This document shows, piece after piece, positions 42,500-51,088 of a DNA stretch of 64,000 bases (position 1 is the first letter of the stretch; the number at the start of each line of letters is the position of its first letter). Under the pieces are notes generated by a model. The model had not been told where the DNA came from. It did not search any database and was given only the letters and a program-made list of their open reading frames with translations. The DNA lies in contig NZ_SCMK01000012.1 in assembly GCF_005503355.1 (NCBI RefSeq), positions 62,001 through 126,000 on the forward strand, read 5' to 3'. The translations under genes and the position numbers were made by a program. The DNA comes from Sphingomonas sp. 1F27F7B. GTDB lineage: Bacteria; Pseudomonadota; Alphaproteobacteria; Sphingomonadales; Sphingomonadaceae.

Positions 42500-43056
42500 C
42501 GCGTGGTGCTGGCGTTCCCGGTGTCGTTGCCCGGCTCGTCGCCGAACACCGGTTCGCCCTTGCGGCGGCGATCGACGAAGTCGGCGATGCTCGCGCTGGT
42601 GGCGTTGAGCAGGGGATAGGTGGTCGACTTGGTGATCCATTGCGGCCGATTGGCCGGACCGCCGCTCACCGTGTCGAACAGCAGTACGATCAGCAGGAAG
42701 CCGATGCTGACCAGGATCAGCCCCTTGAGCGCGCCGAAGCCCAGGCCGAGCACCCGGTCGACCGGGCCGAGAAAGCTCTCGCGGGTGCGCGATCCGATCG
42801 CGCGGGCAAGCAGCCGCCCGCCGAAATAGGTGACGCCGGTCAGGATCACGAAGGCGAGCACCGCCCCGCCCTGTTCCGTGCCCACCACGCCGGCCAGCGC
42901 GGCGGCGAGCGGCGTGTGGAACAGCTTGAGCGCAAGCACGATCAGCAGCCATGCCACCAGCGCCAGCACTTCGGTCACGAAGCCGCGCAGGAATCCCAGC
43001 ACGGCGGCCCCGCCGATCGCGAGCAGCACGATGATGTCGAGCCCGGTCAAACTCAT
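42496..43056 (-). CDS. cvpA: CvpA family inner-membrane protein
   Basis: 186 residues. Four hydrophobic helices, with the family patterns TGLDIIVLLAIGGAAVLGFLRGF at the N-terminus (here TGLDIIVLLA and LGFLRGF), FGGRLLARAIGSRTRESFLGPVDRVLG and GALKGLILVSIG. CvpA is needed for colicin V export in E. coli and for bile/LPS-related envelope functions elsewhere. Start ATG 43056. A repeat lies upstream, so the cvpA operon has its own promoter, not identified. Confidence 0.93.
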   Translation of the reverse strand: MSLTGLDIIVLLAIGGAAVLGFLRGFVTEVLALVAWLLIVLALKLFHTPLAAALAGVVGTEQGGAVLAFVILTGVTYFGGRLLARAIGSRTRESFLGPVDRVLGLGFGALKGLILVSIGFLLIVLLFDTVSGGPANRPQWITKSTTYPLLNATSASIADFVDRRRKGEPVFGDEPGNDTGNASTTR

Positions 43057-43157
43057 TGGAACATGTCCCTCCCGGGGCTCCTATGCCTCAAGCTGTTTGC
43101 GAGCGGAAGCGGGCAAGTCTCCCTCTCCCGCCTTTGCGAGGGAGGGCGCGGCCTCCA

Positions 43158-43355
43158 GGACCGAGACTCGTTCAGCGAACCCCGTCATCCCCGCGCAAGC
43201 GGGGATCCAGGGCCAGGCGCGGAGCCGAGATGGCGGGGTGCTGCCCTTCTCCGGAAGGCGTTCGCGCTGTGGTGCCGATATCCCGCATTACCCTGGATCC
43301 CCGCCTGCGCGAGGATGACGAACGAAATCAAGGCCTTGATCGGGTTCTCACCCTA
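43158..43355. repeat. Dispersed palindromic repeat, near full-length (R2)
   Basis: About 195 bp. Left end GAGACTCGTTCAGCGAACCC then CGTCATCCCCGCG; core GGATCCAGGGCCAGGCGCGG and CCGATATCCCGCATTACCC; right end GGATGACGAACGAAATCAAG, the palindrome ATCAAGGCCTTGAT, and terminal TTCTCACCCTA. The last three bases (43353-43355, CTA) are the TAG stop of the lipocalin gene on the minus strand. Confidence 0.85.
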
Positions 43356-43916
43356 ACCCTGCCGCGTGATCCGCAGCGCCCAGCGGTCATAGCCGAGTTC
43401 CTCGACTCGCTTCATGATCGCCTGTGCCATGGCCGAGGGCGGCACCGGCTCGCGCGACAGCAGCCAGAGATAGCGCCCGCTCGGCTCGCCGACGATCGAC
43501 CATGCATAGTCGTCGGCGTGGTCGAGTATCCAATAGTCGCCCGTGTAGAGCGGGCCGAAGAACGAGACCTTCAGCTTGGCGTTGGTCGCCTCGTCGGCGA
43601 CGACGGCCTTGCCCTCCGAGACGCTGCGATCGCCTTCCGGCCAATTGAGCGTGCCGCTGTTGGTCACGCTGATCTTGCCGTCCTCGAGCAGCGCATATTC
43701 GGCGGTAACCGCGTCGAGGCCCTTCTCGAAGCGGTTCTCGTGCCGCGCCAGCTCGTACCATTTGCCGAGATAGCGGGCGAGGTCGACCGGCCTGGCCGGC
43801 TCGGGCACCTTCCTGTTGATCACCGGCGGGCGCGTGGCCCGTGAATAGAGGAACAGGCCGCCGATCGCGGCGACCGCGACGCCCGAGGCGATCGAAAGGG
43901 CAGTACTTCGCTTCAT
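43353..43916 (-). CDS. blc: Lipocalin family protein (Blc-like)
   Basis: 187 residues from the ATG at 43916, with an N-terminal membrane anchor or signal (residues about 5-25). The lipocalin signature GKWYELARHENRFEKGL follows at about 48-64, and the rest of the eight-strand barrel includes GPLYTGDYWILDHADDYAW and LWLLSREPVPP. Bacterial lipocalins bind lysophospholipids or other hydrophobic molecules in the envelope. Its stop codon lies in the terminus of repeat R2. Confidence 0.93.
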   Translation of the reverse strand: MKRSTALSIASGVAVAAIGGLFLYSRATRPPVINRKVPEPARPVDLARYLGKWYELARHENRFEKGLDAVTAEYALLEDGKISVTNSGTLNWPEGDRSVSEGKAVVADEATNAKLKVSFFGPLYTGDYWILDHADDYAWSIVGEPSGRYLWLLSREPVPPSAMAQAIMKRVEELGYDRWALRITRQG

Positions 43917-43954
43917 GGCGTCAATGTGGGGCGCAAGTCGCGGAAAGGATAGCC

Positions 43955-44506
43955 CTAATGATAGGGCTTGCAGCTGCGTTCCGCGTCCTTCCACAGCGGC
44001 ATGATCCGTACCCGGCGCTTGCCGTAATAGCTCAGGTCCATCCATGCGCGCACCGGCACGCCTTCGCGCGAATAGATGTCCTGGTCGCCCCACCGCTCGT
44101 TGCCGGTTTCGCAATGCATCCAGCCCCGGCGCTGCAGCGCCTCGACCAGCTTGTAGATCGCCTGCTGCTCCCCGTTCCGCCACAGGATCAGGTGGTCGAA
44201 GCCGCCCTGCCCGTCGCTTCCGATCAGGTCGATGGCCGCATCATAGGGGCCTTCCCCCACCACCATCAGCCCGGTGCGGCGGCAACGCGCGCGGAACGCG
44301 TCGATCTTGACGCATTCGGTGAAGCCCGCGCGCCGCGCATCCGCCACGCTGCCGCTGACCGGCAAGCCGTCGAAGAGGAGCAGCGGCGGCGGCGTACGCG
44401 CGGGTTCCTGGCCCGCCCATAATATCCCCGCCATCAACGCCACGGCACATAATGTCGGCACCAGCATCCCGGGGCGCGCCCAGTCGGCGGCCAGTTCTCG
44501 CAGCAT
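43955..44506 (-). CDS. Membrane-anchored hypothetical protein, 183 aa
   Basis: ATG at 44506. One transmembrane segment near the N-terminus (residues about 14-31, MLVPTLCAVALMAGILWAG) is followed by a periplasmic domain with Cys pairs (TECVKIDAFRARC, MHCETG, RSCKPYH). The repeated use of cysteine suggests disulphides. I do not recognise the family. It lies between radA and the lipocalin gene in the same direction. Confidence 0.75.
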   Translation of the reverse strand: MLRELAADWARPGMLVPTLCAVALMAGILWAGQEPARTPPPLLLFDGLPVSGSVADARRAGFTECVKIDAFRARCRRTGLMVVGEGPYDAAIDLIGSDGQGGFDHLILWRNGEQQAIYKLVEALQRRGWMHCETGNERWGDQDIYSREGVPVRAWMDLSYYGKRRVRIMPLWKDAERSCKPYH

Positions 44507-44590
44507 CGATCGCTCCGGCTATCTCTCCCGACCAGGATCTTCCACGGCAATGTAAGCGATTACAACCCCGCGATCGGCCCAAGCCGAGCC

Positions 44591-45961
44591 TCACCGCCCC
44601 AGCAGATGGTCGACGAACTGGCCGAGCGACTTGAACCCGGCGAGCTGCAACCCACCCTTGTCCCGGGCCTGCACGGCCGGTGCCAGCGCGCGGCCGAAGC
44701 CGAGCTTGGCGGCCTCGCGACACCGGAGCGCGCCATGCGCCACCGGGCGCACTTCGCCCGACAGCGCGATCTCGCCGAACACCACGGCATCGGCCGGGAT
44801 CGGCCGCTCGGCCAGCGCAGAGACGAGCGCCGCCGCCACTGCCATGTCCGCCGCCGGATCCTGCACCCGATAGCCGCCGGCGATGTTGAGATAGACTTCG
44901 CAGGTCGAGAAGCTGAGCCCGCACCGCGCCTCCAGCACCGCCAGGATCATCGCCAGCCGCCCGCTGTCCCAGCCGACCACCGCGCGCCGCGGCGTCGCGC
45001 CGCTCGCCAGCCGCACGGTGAGCGCCTGCACTTCGATCAGCACCGGCCGCGTGCCCTCGAGCGCGGGGAACACCACCGTGCCCGTCACATTCTCGTCGCG
45101 CGATGTGAGGAACAGCGACGAGGGGTTGGAGACTTCCTCCAGCCCCTCGGTCTGCATCGCGAACACGCCGATCTCGTCGGTGCCGCCGAAGCGGTTCTTC
45201 ACGGCGCGCAGGATGCGATACTGGTGGCTGCGCTCCCCCTCGAACGCCAGCACCGTGTCGACCATGTGCTCGAGCACGCGCGGGCCGGCGATGCTGCCGT
45301 CCTTGGTGACATGGCCGACCAGTACCAGCGCGGTGCCGCGCTCCTTGGCGAAGCGGATCAGCTCGCCCGAGGCGGCGCGGACCTGGCTCACCGTGCCCGG
45401 CGCGCCCTCGATCAGGTCCGAATGCATCGTCTGGATCGAATCGATGATCAGCAGCGCCGGCGGCGTGCCCTCGCCCAGCGTGGTCAGGATGTCGCGCACC
45501 GACGTCGCCGCGGCGAGCATCACGGGCGCCTTGCCCAGCCCCAGCCGCCGCGCGCGCAGCCGCACCTGGTCCGCCGCTTCCTCGCCCGAGACATAGGCGA
45601 CGGATAGCCCCCGCGAAGCGATCTTCGCCGCCGCCTGGAGCAGCAAGGTCGACTTGCCGATGCCGGGATCGCCGCCGATCAGCGTGGCGGAGCCTTCGAC
45701 GAAGCCGCCGCCCAGCGCGCGGTCGAACTCGGCGATGCCGGTCGAGGTCCGCTCGGGCAGTGCGATGTCGGTGTTGAGTCCGGTCAGCTGGATCGCCCGC
45801 CCGCCCGACTGGAGGTTGTGGCGCGCCTGGAACGGCGTGACCACCGCCCCGGCATCTTCCACCATCTGGTTCCACTCGCCGCAATCGCCGCATTGCCCCG
45901 CCCATTGCGAGGAGACCGAGCCACAGGCCTGGCAGACATAACGCTTCTTGAGTTTCGCCAT
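44591..45961 (-). CDS. radA: DNA repair protein RadA
   Basis: 456 residues from the ATG at 45961 (MAKLKKRYVCQACG), the usual family start. An N-terminal zinc finger (CQAC...CGDC) precedes the RecA-like ATPase with Walker A GGDPGIGKSTLL, then the RadA-specific KNRFG motif, and a C-terminal Lon-like domain (about 275-456). RadA promotes branch migration in recombinational repair. Divergent from the glycosyltransferase gene across 182 bp. Confidence 0.97.
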   Translation of the reverse strand: MAKLKKRYVCQACGSVSSQWAGQCGDCGEWNQMVEDAGAVVTPFQARHNLQSGGRAIQLTGLNTDIALPERTSTGIAEFDRALGGGFVEGSATLIGGDPGIGKSTLLLQAAAKIASRGLSVAYVSGEEAADQVRLRARRLGLGKAPVMLAAATSVRDILTTLGEGTPPALLIIDSIQTMHSDLIEGAPGTVSQVRAASGELIRFAKERGTALVLVGHVTKDGSIAGPRVLEHMVDTVLAFEGERSHQYRILRAVKNRFGGTDEIGVFAMQTEGLEEVSNPSSLFLTSRDENVTGTVVFPALEGTRPVLIEVQALTVRLASGATPRRAVVGWDSGRLAMILAVLEARCGLSFSTCEVYLNIAGGYRVQDPAADMAVAAALVSALAERPIPADAVVFGEIALSGEVRPVAHGALRCREAAKLGFGRALAPAVQARDKGGLQLAGFKSLGQFVDHLLGR

Positions 45962-46143
45962 GCGCGCGAGGGTAGCGAGAGAACAAGATAGGAACAAGCC
46001 CGGAAACGCCCGCGCCCTGGGCGGCAGGAGCCGGGGGAGAGGGCCCTGCACGCGATCTCGACGAACTCTCCACGCTTTCTCCGGGAAGGAGAACATATGC
46101 GCCAAGGTTGCCCCCCGCGCCTGCGGACGGTATCGCGCGCGCC

Positions 46144-47295
46144 ATGAAGCCCACCGACCTCCGCGTCGCACTGTTCAGCGGCAACTATAATTATGTCCGC
46201 GACGGCGCGAACCAGGCGCTCAACCTGCTCGTCGGCTATCTGCTCGAGCAGGGCGTGAAGGTCCGCGTCTATTCGCCGACCACCGACACGCCCGCCTTCC
46301 CGCCGACCGGCGACCTGGTGAGCGTGCCCGCGCTGCCCGTGCCGGGCGGGCGCGACGAATATAAGTTCGCCAAGGGCATCAAGGCGGTGCTGCCGGATCT
46401 GGAGGCCTTCGCGCCCAATCTCGTCCACGTCTCCGCGCCCGAGATACTCGGCCACCGCGCCGTCACCTGGGCGCGCCGGAACAATATCGCCTCGGTCGCC
46501 TCGGTCCATACCCGGTTCGAGACCTATCCCGCCTATTATCACATCGGCTTCCTCACGCCGCTGCTGATCTGGACGCTCACGCGCTTCTACAACCGCTTCG
46601 ACACCGTGATGCCCACCGGGCGCGGCATGGAGGAGCTGCTGGGCAGCTGGGGCGTCGACCGGCCGATGCGGATCTGGTCGCGCGGCGTGAACCACGATCG
46701 CTTCAACCCCGATCGGCGCAACCTCGAATGGCGTCGCGCCCTCGGCATCCAGGACGACGAGGTCGCGGTGAGCTTCCTCGGCCGGCTGGTGCTGGAAAAG
46801 GGGCTCGACATCTTCGCCGATGTGGTCGGCGAGTTGCAGCGGCGCGGCGTGAAGCACCGCGTGCTGGTGATCGGCAAGGGCCCGGCGCAGCAATGGTTCG
46901 CCGACCGCGTGCCCGATGCGGTGTTCGCCGGCTTCCAGGCGGGCGACGATCTGGGGCGCGCGGTCGCCTCCATGGACGTCTTCTTCAACCCCTCCCTCAC
47001 CGAGAGCTTCGGCAACGTCACGCTGGAGGCGATGGCCGCGGGCGTGGCCGTGGTCGCCGCCAATGCGGTCGGCCCGGTCGGCATGGTGGAGGAGAATGTG
47101 AGCGGCCTGCTGGTCGATCCCGGCAAGGGCGCGGTGGGCCGCTATGCCGATGCGATCCAATATTATTGCGAGAACCACGACGCGCGCCGGGCCGCGGGCA
47201 GGGCCGGGCACGCGATCGCCGACACCTATCAATGGGACGCGATCAACCAGAAGGTGCTCGACGCCTATCTCGAGGCGATCGCGCGGCGGGGGTGA
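46144..47295 (+). CDS. GT4-family glycosyltransferase
   Basis: 383 residues from the ATG at 46144. GT-B fold: the N-terminal half has the loop SGNYNYVRDGANQALNLL and the C-terminal half shows FLGRLVLEKGLDIFADVV and the EX7E motif in ESFGNVTLEAMAAG. The pattern is close to GT4 enzymes that transfer glucose, glucuronate or mannose from nucleotide sugars to lipid acceptors (Agrobacterium MgdA-type and SqdX-type). In sphingomonads glycosphingolipids or glycosyl diacylglycerols are possible products; the substrate is an inference. Confidence 0.88.
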   Translation: MKPTDLRVALFSGNYNYVRDGANQALNLLVGYLLEQGVKVRVYSPTTDTPAFPPTGDLVSVPALPVPGGRDEYKFAKGIKAVLPDLEAFAPNLVHVSAPEILGHRAVTWARRNNIASVASVHTRFETYPAYYHIGFLTPLLIWTLTRFYNRFDTVMPTGRGMEELLGSWGVDRPMRIWSRGVNHDRFNPDRRNLEWRRALGIQDDEVAVSFLGRLVLEKGLDIFADVVGELQRRGVKHRVLVIGKGPAQQWFADRVPDAVFAGFQAGDDLGRAVASMDVFFNPSLTESFGNVTLEAMAAGVAVVAANAVGPVGMVEENVSGLLVDPGKGAVGRYADAIQYYCENHDARRAAGRAGHAIADTYQWDAINQKVLDAYLEAIARRG

Positions 47296-47343
47296 AGTCC
47301 GACGGAACGAAGGCGCGGAGCCGGTCTCCCGCGCACGCCCGTC

Positions 47344-47541
47344 CTAGGGTCACGACTCAATCGGCAAACCCCGTCATCCCCGCGCAGGCGGGGATCCAGG
47401 GTAGCGCAGGATATCGATGCCATCACGCGAACGCTCTCCGGAGAGGGCCGGACCTGCCGCACGCACCCCACCCTTGGCCCTGGATCCCCGCCTCCGCGGG
47501 GATGACGAAAGAAATCAAGGCCTTGATCAAGTTTTGACCCT
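47344..47541. repeat. Dispersed palindromic repeat, near full-length (R3)
   Basis: About 197 bp. Begins CTAGGGTCACGACTCAATCG then AACCCCGTCATCCCCGCG; ends GGATGACGAAAGAAATCAAG, the palindrome ATCAAGGCCTTGAT, and TTTTGACCCTA. The ends form imperfect inverted repeats (TAGGGTCA.. / ..TGACCCTA). The core differs from R2 except around CTCTCCGGA and CCCTGGATCCCCGCC. Confidence 0.85.
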
Positions 47542-47577
47542 AAGTCGGAAGCCTGGGCGGATACCTGATTTCCCATC

Positions 47578-47659
47578 GTCACCCCAGCCTTGAGCCGGGG
47601 CCCCGCTGCCTTGCCGGCAGAAGAAGAAGCGGGATCCCGGCTCAAGGCCGGGGTGACGA
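47578..47659. repeat. Second type of palindromic repeat pair
   Basis: Arms GTCACCCCAGCCTTGAGCCG and CGGCTCAAGGCCGGGGTGAC face each other around a 40-bp centre. The left flank ATACCTGATTTCCCATC also resembles the left flank of R7. With R3 this fills the 417-bp gap between the convergent glycosyltransferase and DUF2218 genes; no gene is seen there. Confidence 0.8.
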
Positions 47660-47712
47660 ATTATCTGTGCAAGTCGCCCTTCTCGATCGCAAGTGGCGAT
47701 CTGGCCCAGGCG

Positions 47713-48036
47713 TCACTTCCACGCATATCGCAATCCGTCCTCGCGAAAGGCGAACCGGTCGAGATGGCGCTCCACCGCGCCCTTCAGCCCTTCGAGCTGC
47801 TCGGGCGAGCTGGCGTCGATCCGGATGTCGAGCCCGGTCTCGGCGACGTTGAAGGTCACCACCGCATCGCCCGGATGGTTCGCGCCGCGCGCATCCCTGG
47901 GGAAGATCACCGTGCCGTTCTCCGGCGTGAACTCCACCTGGAAACTATGCTCCCAATGCTTGCACAGCTGCTGCAGATAGCGGCCGGCATGCGCGGTGGG
48001 CGCCAGCGTCTCGGCCGAAAACAGAGTCATGGTCAT
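47713..48036 (-). CDS. DUF2218 domain protein
   Basis: 107 residues from the ATG at 48036, with GGAG nine bases upstream; a GTG at 48102, five bases after the upstream stop, would give 129 residues. The DUF2218 pattern RYLQQLCKHWEHSFQVEF and GTVIFPRDARGANHPGD is clear. The family has no proven function but commonly sits beside PadR-type regulators and siderophore-interacting reductases. Here it is the second gene after a YqjI-like regulator, so iron-related regulation is likely. Confidence 0.88.
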   Translation of the reverse strand: MTMTLFSAETLAPTAHAGRYLQQLCKHWEHSFQVEFTPENGTVIFPRDARGANHPGDAVVTFNVAETGLDIRIDASSPEQLEGLKGAVERHLDRFAFREDGLRYAWK

Positions 48037-48107
48037 GCGCTTCATCTCCATCGGCGGCGGCACGATCCCGAGCCGCCGCCTCAGCATTTCAATCCGCGGC
48101 ACCAGGC

Positions 48108-48707
48108 TCAGAGCCGCTCGATCTTCCGCGCCGCTTCGTCGAGGATTTCCGCGACGCCGTGCAGCATGTCGGCATCGACGCTTTCGCCCGCAAGTCGTTC
48201 CTGCAGCACGGTGCGCAGATTGCCCATCGCCCGGCGGATCGGCCCGCCATTGGCGCGCTCGCGAAGGCCGGCGAGCTGCTGGAGCCGCTCGAACAGCGCC
48301 GCCACTTCCTCGGTCCGCTCGGCGAGATGCGCCGTGCCGGCCTCGGTGATCGCGAACTGCTTCTTGGCGCCTTCGCTCTTGCTTTCCTCGATCAGCCCCA
48401 TGTCGTCGAGCATGGTGAGCGTCGGATAGACCACGCCCGGGCTGGGGGCATAGGCGCCGCCCGAACGCTCCTCGATTTCGCGGATCAGGTCATAGCCGTG
48501 GCGCGGCTGCTCCTCGATCAGCTTGAGGAGGATGAGGCGCAGCTCGGTGCCGTCGAACATGCGGCGACGGCCGCCCCGTTCGCCATGGCCGAAGCCGCCC
48601 CGGCCCGCGCCCATGCCCCATCCGATGATGAAGTCCGGCGCGCCGCCGCCAAAGCCGCCGCGGCGGCCGAAATGCATGCCGCGATGGCCGCAATGATGAT
48701 GTCGCAT
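48108..48707 (-). CDS. PadR-family regulator, YqjI-like
   Basis: 199 residues. The N-terminus is rich in His, Gly and Arg (MRHHHCGHRGMHFGRRGG), as in E. coli YqjI, which binds nickel or iron there. The winged-helix domain runs ELRLILLKLIEEQPRHGYDLI then GGAYAPSPGVVYPTLTMLDDMGLI, followed by a C-terminal dimerisation helix region. YqjI represses the ferric reductase gene yqjH in response to metals. The ATG at 48707 has AGGAGAT upstream. A palindrome 30 bases above the start is a likely auto-operator. Confidence 0.88.
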   Translation of the reverse strand: MRHHHCGHRGMHFGRRGGFGGGAPDFIIGWGMGAGRGGFGHGERGGRRRMFDGTELRLILLKLIEEQPRHGYDLIREIEERSGGAYAPSPGVVYPTLTMLDDMGLIEESKSEGAKKQFAITEAGTAHLAERTEEVAALFERLQQLAGLRERANGGPIRRAMGNLRTVLQERLAGESVDADMLHGVAEILDEAARKIERL

Positions 48708-48736
48708 ATTATCTCCTGTACGACTCGTGATGGCTC

Positions 48737-48750
48737 TAAGATATATCTTA
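48737..48750. promoter_or_regulatory. Palindromic operator of the PadR/YqjI-like regulator
   Basis: TAAGATATATCTTA is a perfect 14-bp palindrome in an AT-rich patch, unusual for this GC-rich sequence, placed 30 bases upstream of the regulator start, where a promoter must lie. It probably mediates autorepression. Confidence 0.65.
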
Positions 48751-48972
48751 AAATAGCTTACACAAGCCCCACCCTTGACTGGCCGGCAATGTTCCCTTAA
48801 TGTTCCGATATGTTCATGTCCGCCCGGTCACGTTCCCCTGCGGCTTGCGCGAAGCGGTGCGAAGGCGCGGAATCGAAGGGGGCGTGGCATCGACTTCCTG
48901 AACTTCCGCGCCGGCAGCAGCCGCGAAACGCGCGGTGGGAAAGCGGCGCCGGTGGCCCTATCTATGCCGGCA

Positions 48973-50292
48973 ATGGCTGATCTTTTCGCGACCGAAGAAC
49001 AGGCGCCGCGCGCCGCCGAAGACCTTGCCGGCCCGCTCGCCGATCGCCTGCGCCCGCAACGGCTCGAGGATGTGGTCGGCCAGGAGCATCTGACCGGTCC
49101 CGAAGGGGCGATCGGGCGGATGGTCGCGGCGGGCAAGCTCTCGTCGATCATCCTCTGGGGCCCGCCCGGCACCGGCAAGACCACGATCGCCCGGCTGCTC
49201 GCCGATGCGGTGGGCCTGCGCTTCGTCGCGATCAGCGCAGTGTTCTCGGGAGTCGCCGACCTCAAGAAGGTGTTCGCCGAGGCCAGGGAATATGCGCGGC
49301 TCGGGCGCAAGACCCTGCTCTTCGTGGACGAGATCCACCGGTTCAACCGCTCGCAGCAGGACGGCTTCCTGCCTTATGTCGAGGACGGCACCGTCACCCT
49401 GGTCGGTGCGACTACCGAGAACCCCTCGTTCGAGCTCAACGCCGCGGTGCTCAGCCGCGCGCAGGTGCTGATCCTGCACCGGCTCGACGCCGCCGCGCTG
49501 ACTCGCCTGCTCGACCGGGCCGAAGCCGCGGAGGAGCGCCCCCTGCCCCTCACTCCCGATGCGCGCGCGGCGCTGGTCGCCTCGGCCGACGGCGATGGCC
49601 GCTTCCTGCTCAACCAGGCCGAGACGCTCTTCTCCGTGCATTTCGACGCGCCGCTCGATCCTGCGGCGCTCGGCGGCTTCCTCCAGCGCCGCGTCGCCGT
49701 CTACGACAAGGACCGTGAGGGGCATTACAACCTGATCTCCGCGCTCCACAAATCGGTTCGCGGCAGCGACCCCCAGGCGGCGCTCTATTATCTCGCGCGC
49801 ATGCTCACTGCCGGCGAGGAGCCGCTCTACGTGCTGCGCCGGCTGGTGCGCATGGCGGTGGAGGATATCGGGCTCGCCGATCCCAACGCGCTGGTCCAGT
49901 GCCTCGCGGCCAAGGACACCTATGAATTCCTCGGCTCTCCCGAGGGCGAGCTGGCGATCGCCCAGGCCTGTCTCTACGTCGCGACCGCGCCCAAATCGAA
50001 TGCCGCCTATATGGCGCAGAAGGCGGCATGGCGCGCGGCGAAGGAGACCGGCTCGCTGATGCCGCCGCAGAACATCCTCAACGCCCCCACCCGGCTGATG
50101 AAGGACATCGGCTATGGCAAGGGCTATACCTATGATCACGATGCCGAGGGCGGCTTCTCGGGCGACGACTATTGGCCCGAGGAGATGGCGCCGCAGACCT
50201 TCTATACTCCCACCGATCGCGGCCATGAGAAGCGCATCGCCGAGCGGCTCGCCTGGTGGAACGAGATGCGGGAGAAGCGGCGGGGTGCTTGA
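48973..50292 (+). CDS. rarA: Replication-associated recombination protein A (MgsA/RarA, AAA+ ATPase)
   Basis: 439 residues from the ATG at 48973 (MADLFATEEQ); an ATG at 48964 adds three residues. The AAA+ domain has Walker A WGPPGTGKTTIARLLA, Walker B LLFVDEIHRFNRSQQD and sensor 1 VGATTENPSFE, all typical of RarA/Mgs1/WRNIP1. The C-terminal tetramerisation region ends YWPEEMAPQTFY. It acts at stalled replication forks. No strong ribosome site precedes the start. Confidence 0.95.
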   Translation: MADLFATEEQAPRAAEDLAGPLADRLRPQRLEDVVGQEHLTGPEGAIGRMVAAGKLSSIILWGPPGTGKTTIARLLADAVGLRFVAISAVFSGVADLKKVFAEAREYARLGRKTLLFVDEIHRFNRSQQDGFLPYVEDGTVTLVGATTENPSFELNAAVLSRAQVLILHRLDAAALTRLLDRAEAAEERPLPLTPDARAALVASADGDGRFLLNQAETLFSVHFDAPLDPAALGGFLQRRVAVYDKDREGHYNLISALHKSVRGSDPQAALYYLARMLTAGEEPLYVLRRLVRMAVEDIGLADPNALVQCLAAKDTYEFLGSPEGELAIAQACLYVATAPKSNAAYMAQKAAWRAAKETGSLMPPQNILNAPTRLMKDIGYGKGYTYDHDAEGGFSGDDYWPEEMAPQTFYTPTDRGHEKRIAERLAWWNEMREKRRGA

Positions 50293-50319
50293 GAAAACCG
50301 CCGCCCCGACGACTTTCCT

Positions 50320-50402
50320 CGTCATCCCCGCGAAGGCGGGGATCCACGGTCGTGAAAGACATCGCTCCGTCGCTCTATATCCCCGCCTTCGCGGGGATGA
50401 CG
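50320..50402. repeat. Dispersed palindromic repeat, short paired form (R4)
   Basis: CGTCATCCCCGCGAAGGCGG and its inverted partner CCGCCTTCGCGGGGATGACG bracket a 40-bp centre (50320-50402) between rarA and the YjbR-type gene. It lacks the long outer ends of R2/R3. Confidence 0.8.
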
Positions 50403-50433
50403 AATGGGAGCGGAATGGAAGGAAATCAGGCGG

Positions 50434-50781
50434 ATGAAGGACTGGGAAGACGCCACTGCCTATGCCCGCACGCTGCCCGATGTGGTGATGGAGAAATGGT
50501 GGGGCACGCCCTGCCCCAAGATCAACGGCAAGGGTTTCATGTCGCCCGGGCGCGAGCAGGGCAGCTTCGGGCTGATGGTCACTCGCCCGGAGAAGGAGAT
50601 ATTGTTCGAAACCGATCCGGAGACCTTCTGGCAGACCGATCACTACGCCAATTATCCGATGCTGCTCGTCCGCTACGGAACCGACAGCCGCGAGCGGATC
50701 GAGCTCTACATCCAGCGCGCCTGGTGGGACCGCGCCAAGAAACCCCAGCGCATCGCGGCGGGGATGGCGGAGCGGCCGTGA
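50434..50781 (+). CDS. MmcQ/YjbR family protein
   Basis: 115 residues from the ATG at 50434 (AGGCGG upstream), MKDWEDATAYARTLPDVVMEK being the normal start (here quoted as two pieces, MKDWEDATAY and ARTLPDVVMEK). The CyaY-like alpha/beta double-wing fold is suggested by PCPKINGKGFMSPG and the C-terminal IQRAWWDRA. The family is widespread; DNA binding has been proposed but not established. It stands alone between repeat clusters. Confidence 0.88.
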   Translation: MKDWEDATAYARTLPDVVMEKWWGTPCPKINGKGFMSPGREQGSFGLMVTRPEKEILFETDPETFWQTDHYANYPMLLVRYGTDSRERIELYIQRAWWDRAKKPQRIAAGMAERP

Positions 50782-50809
50782 GCCGCGCCGGGCCAATCCC
50801 CTCTTCGTC

Positions 50810-51050
50810 ATGCTGAACTTGTTTGGCGACTATCCCCTTCGGACAAGGATTGGTCCAATAGCCGTCATCCCCGCGAAGGCGGGGACCCAGAGTCACGAGC
50901 GACACGGCAGAGCAACCCTGGCTCCCCGCCTCCGCGGGGATGACCAAACAGGGGTACTTGTCTGAAGGGGATAATCGCCAACTTGCTTCAGCATCCAAGG
51001 TACCGCGAGGGATATCGTCCGGGGAGCGTCGGATACTGAAGCAAGTTCAG
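50810..51050. repeat. Nested inverted repeats with an inner dispersed repeat (R5)
   Basis: The inner pair is CGTCATCCCCGCGAAGGCGG at 50863 and CGCCTCCGCGGGGATGAC ending at 50944. The outer arms are ATGCTGAACTTG...CTTCGGACAAG (50810-50847) and CTTGTCTGAAGGGG...CTTCAGCAT (50957-50994). A third arm, GGATACTGAAGCAAG (51031-51045), is complementary to CTTGCTTCAGCATCC (50982-50996), so the middle arm can pair with either side. This fills the 307-bp gap between the YjbR and DUF429-like genes; no gene is seen. Confidence 0.8.
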
Positions 51051-51088
51051 CTTGATGGGGTGCTGCAAGTACGCGAGCTTCTTCACAG

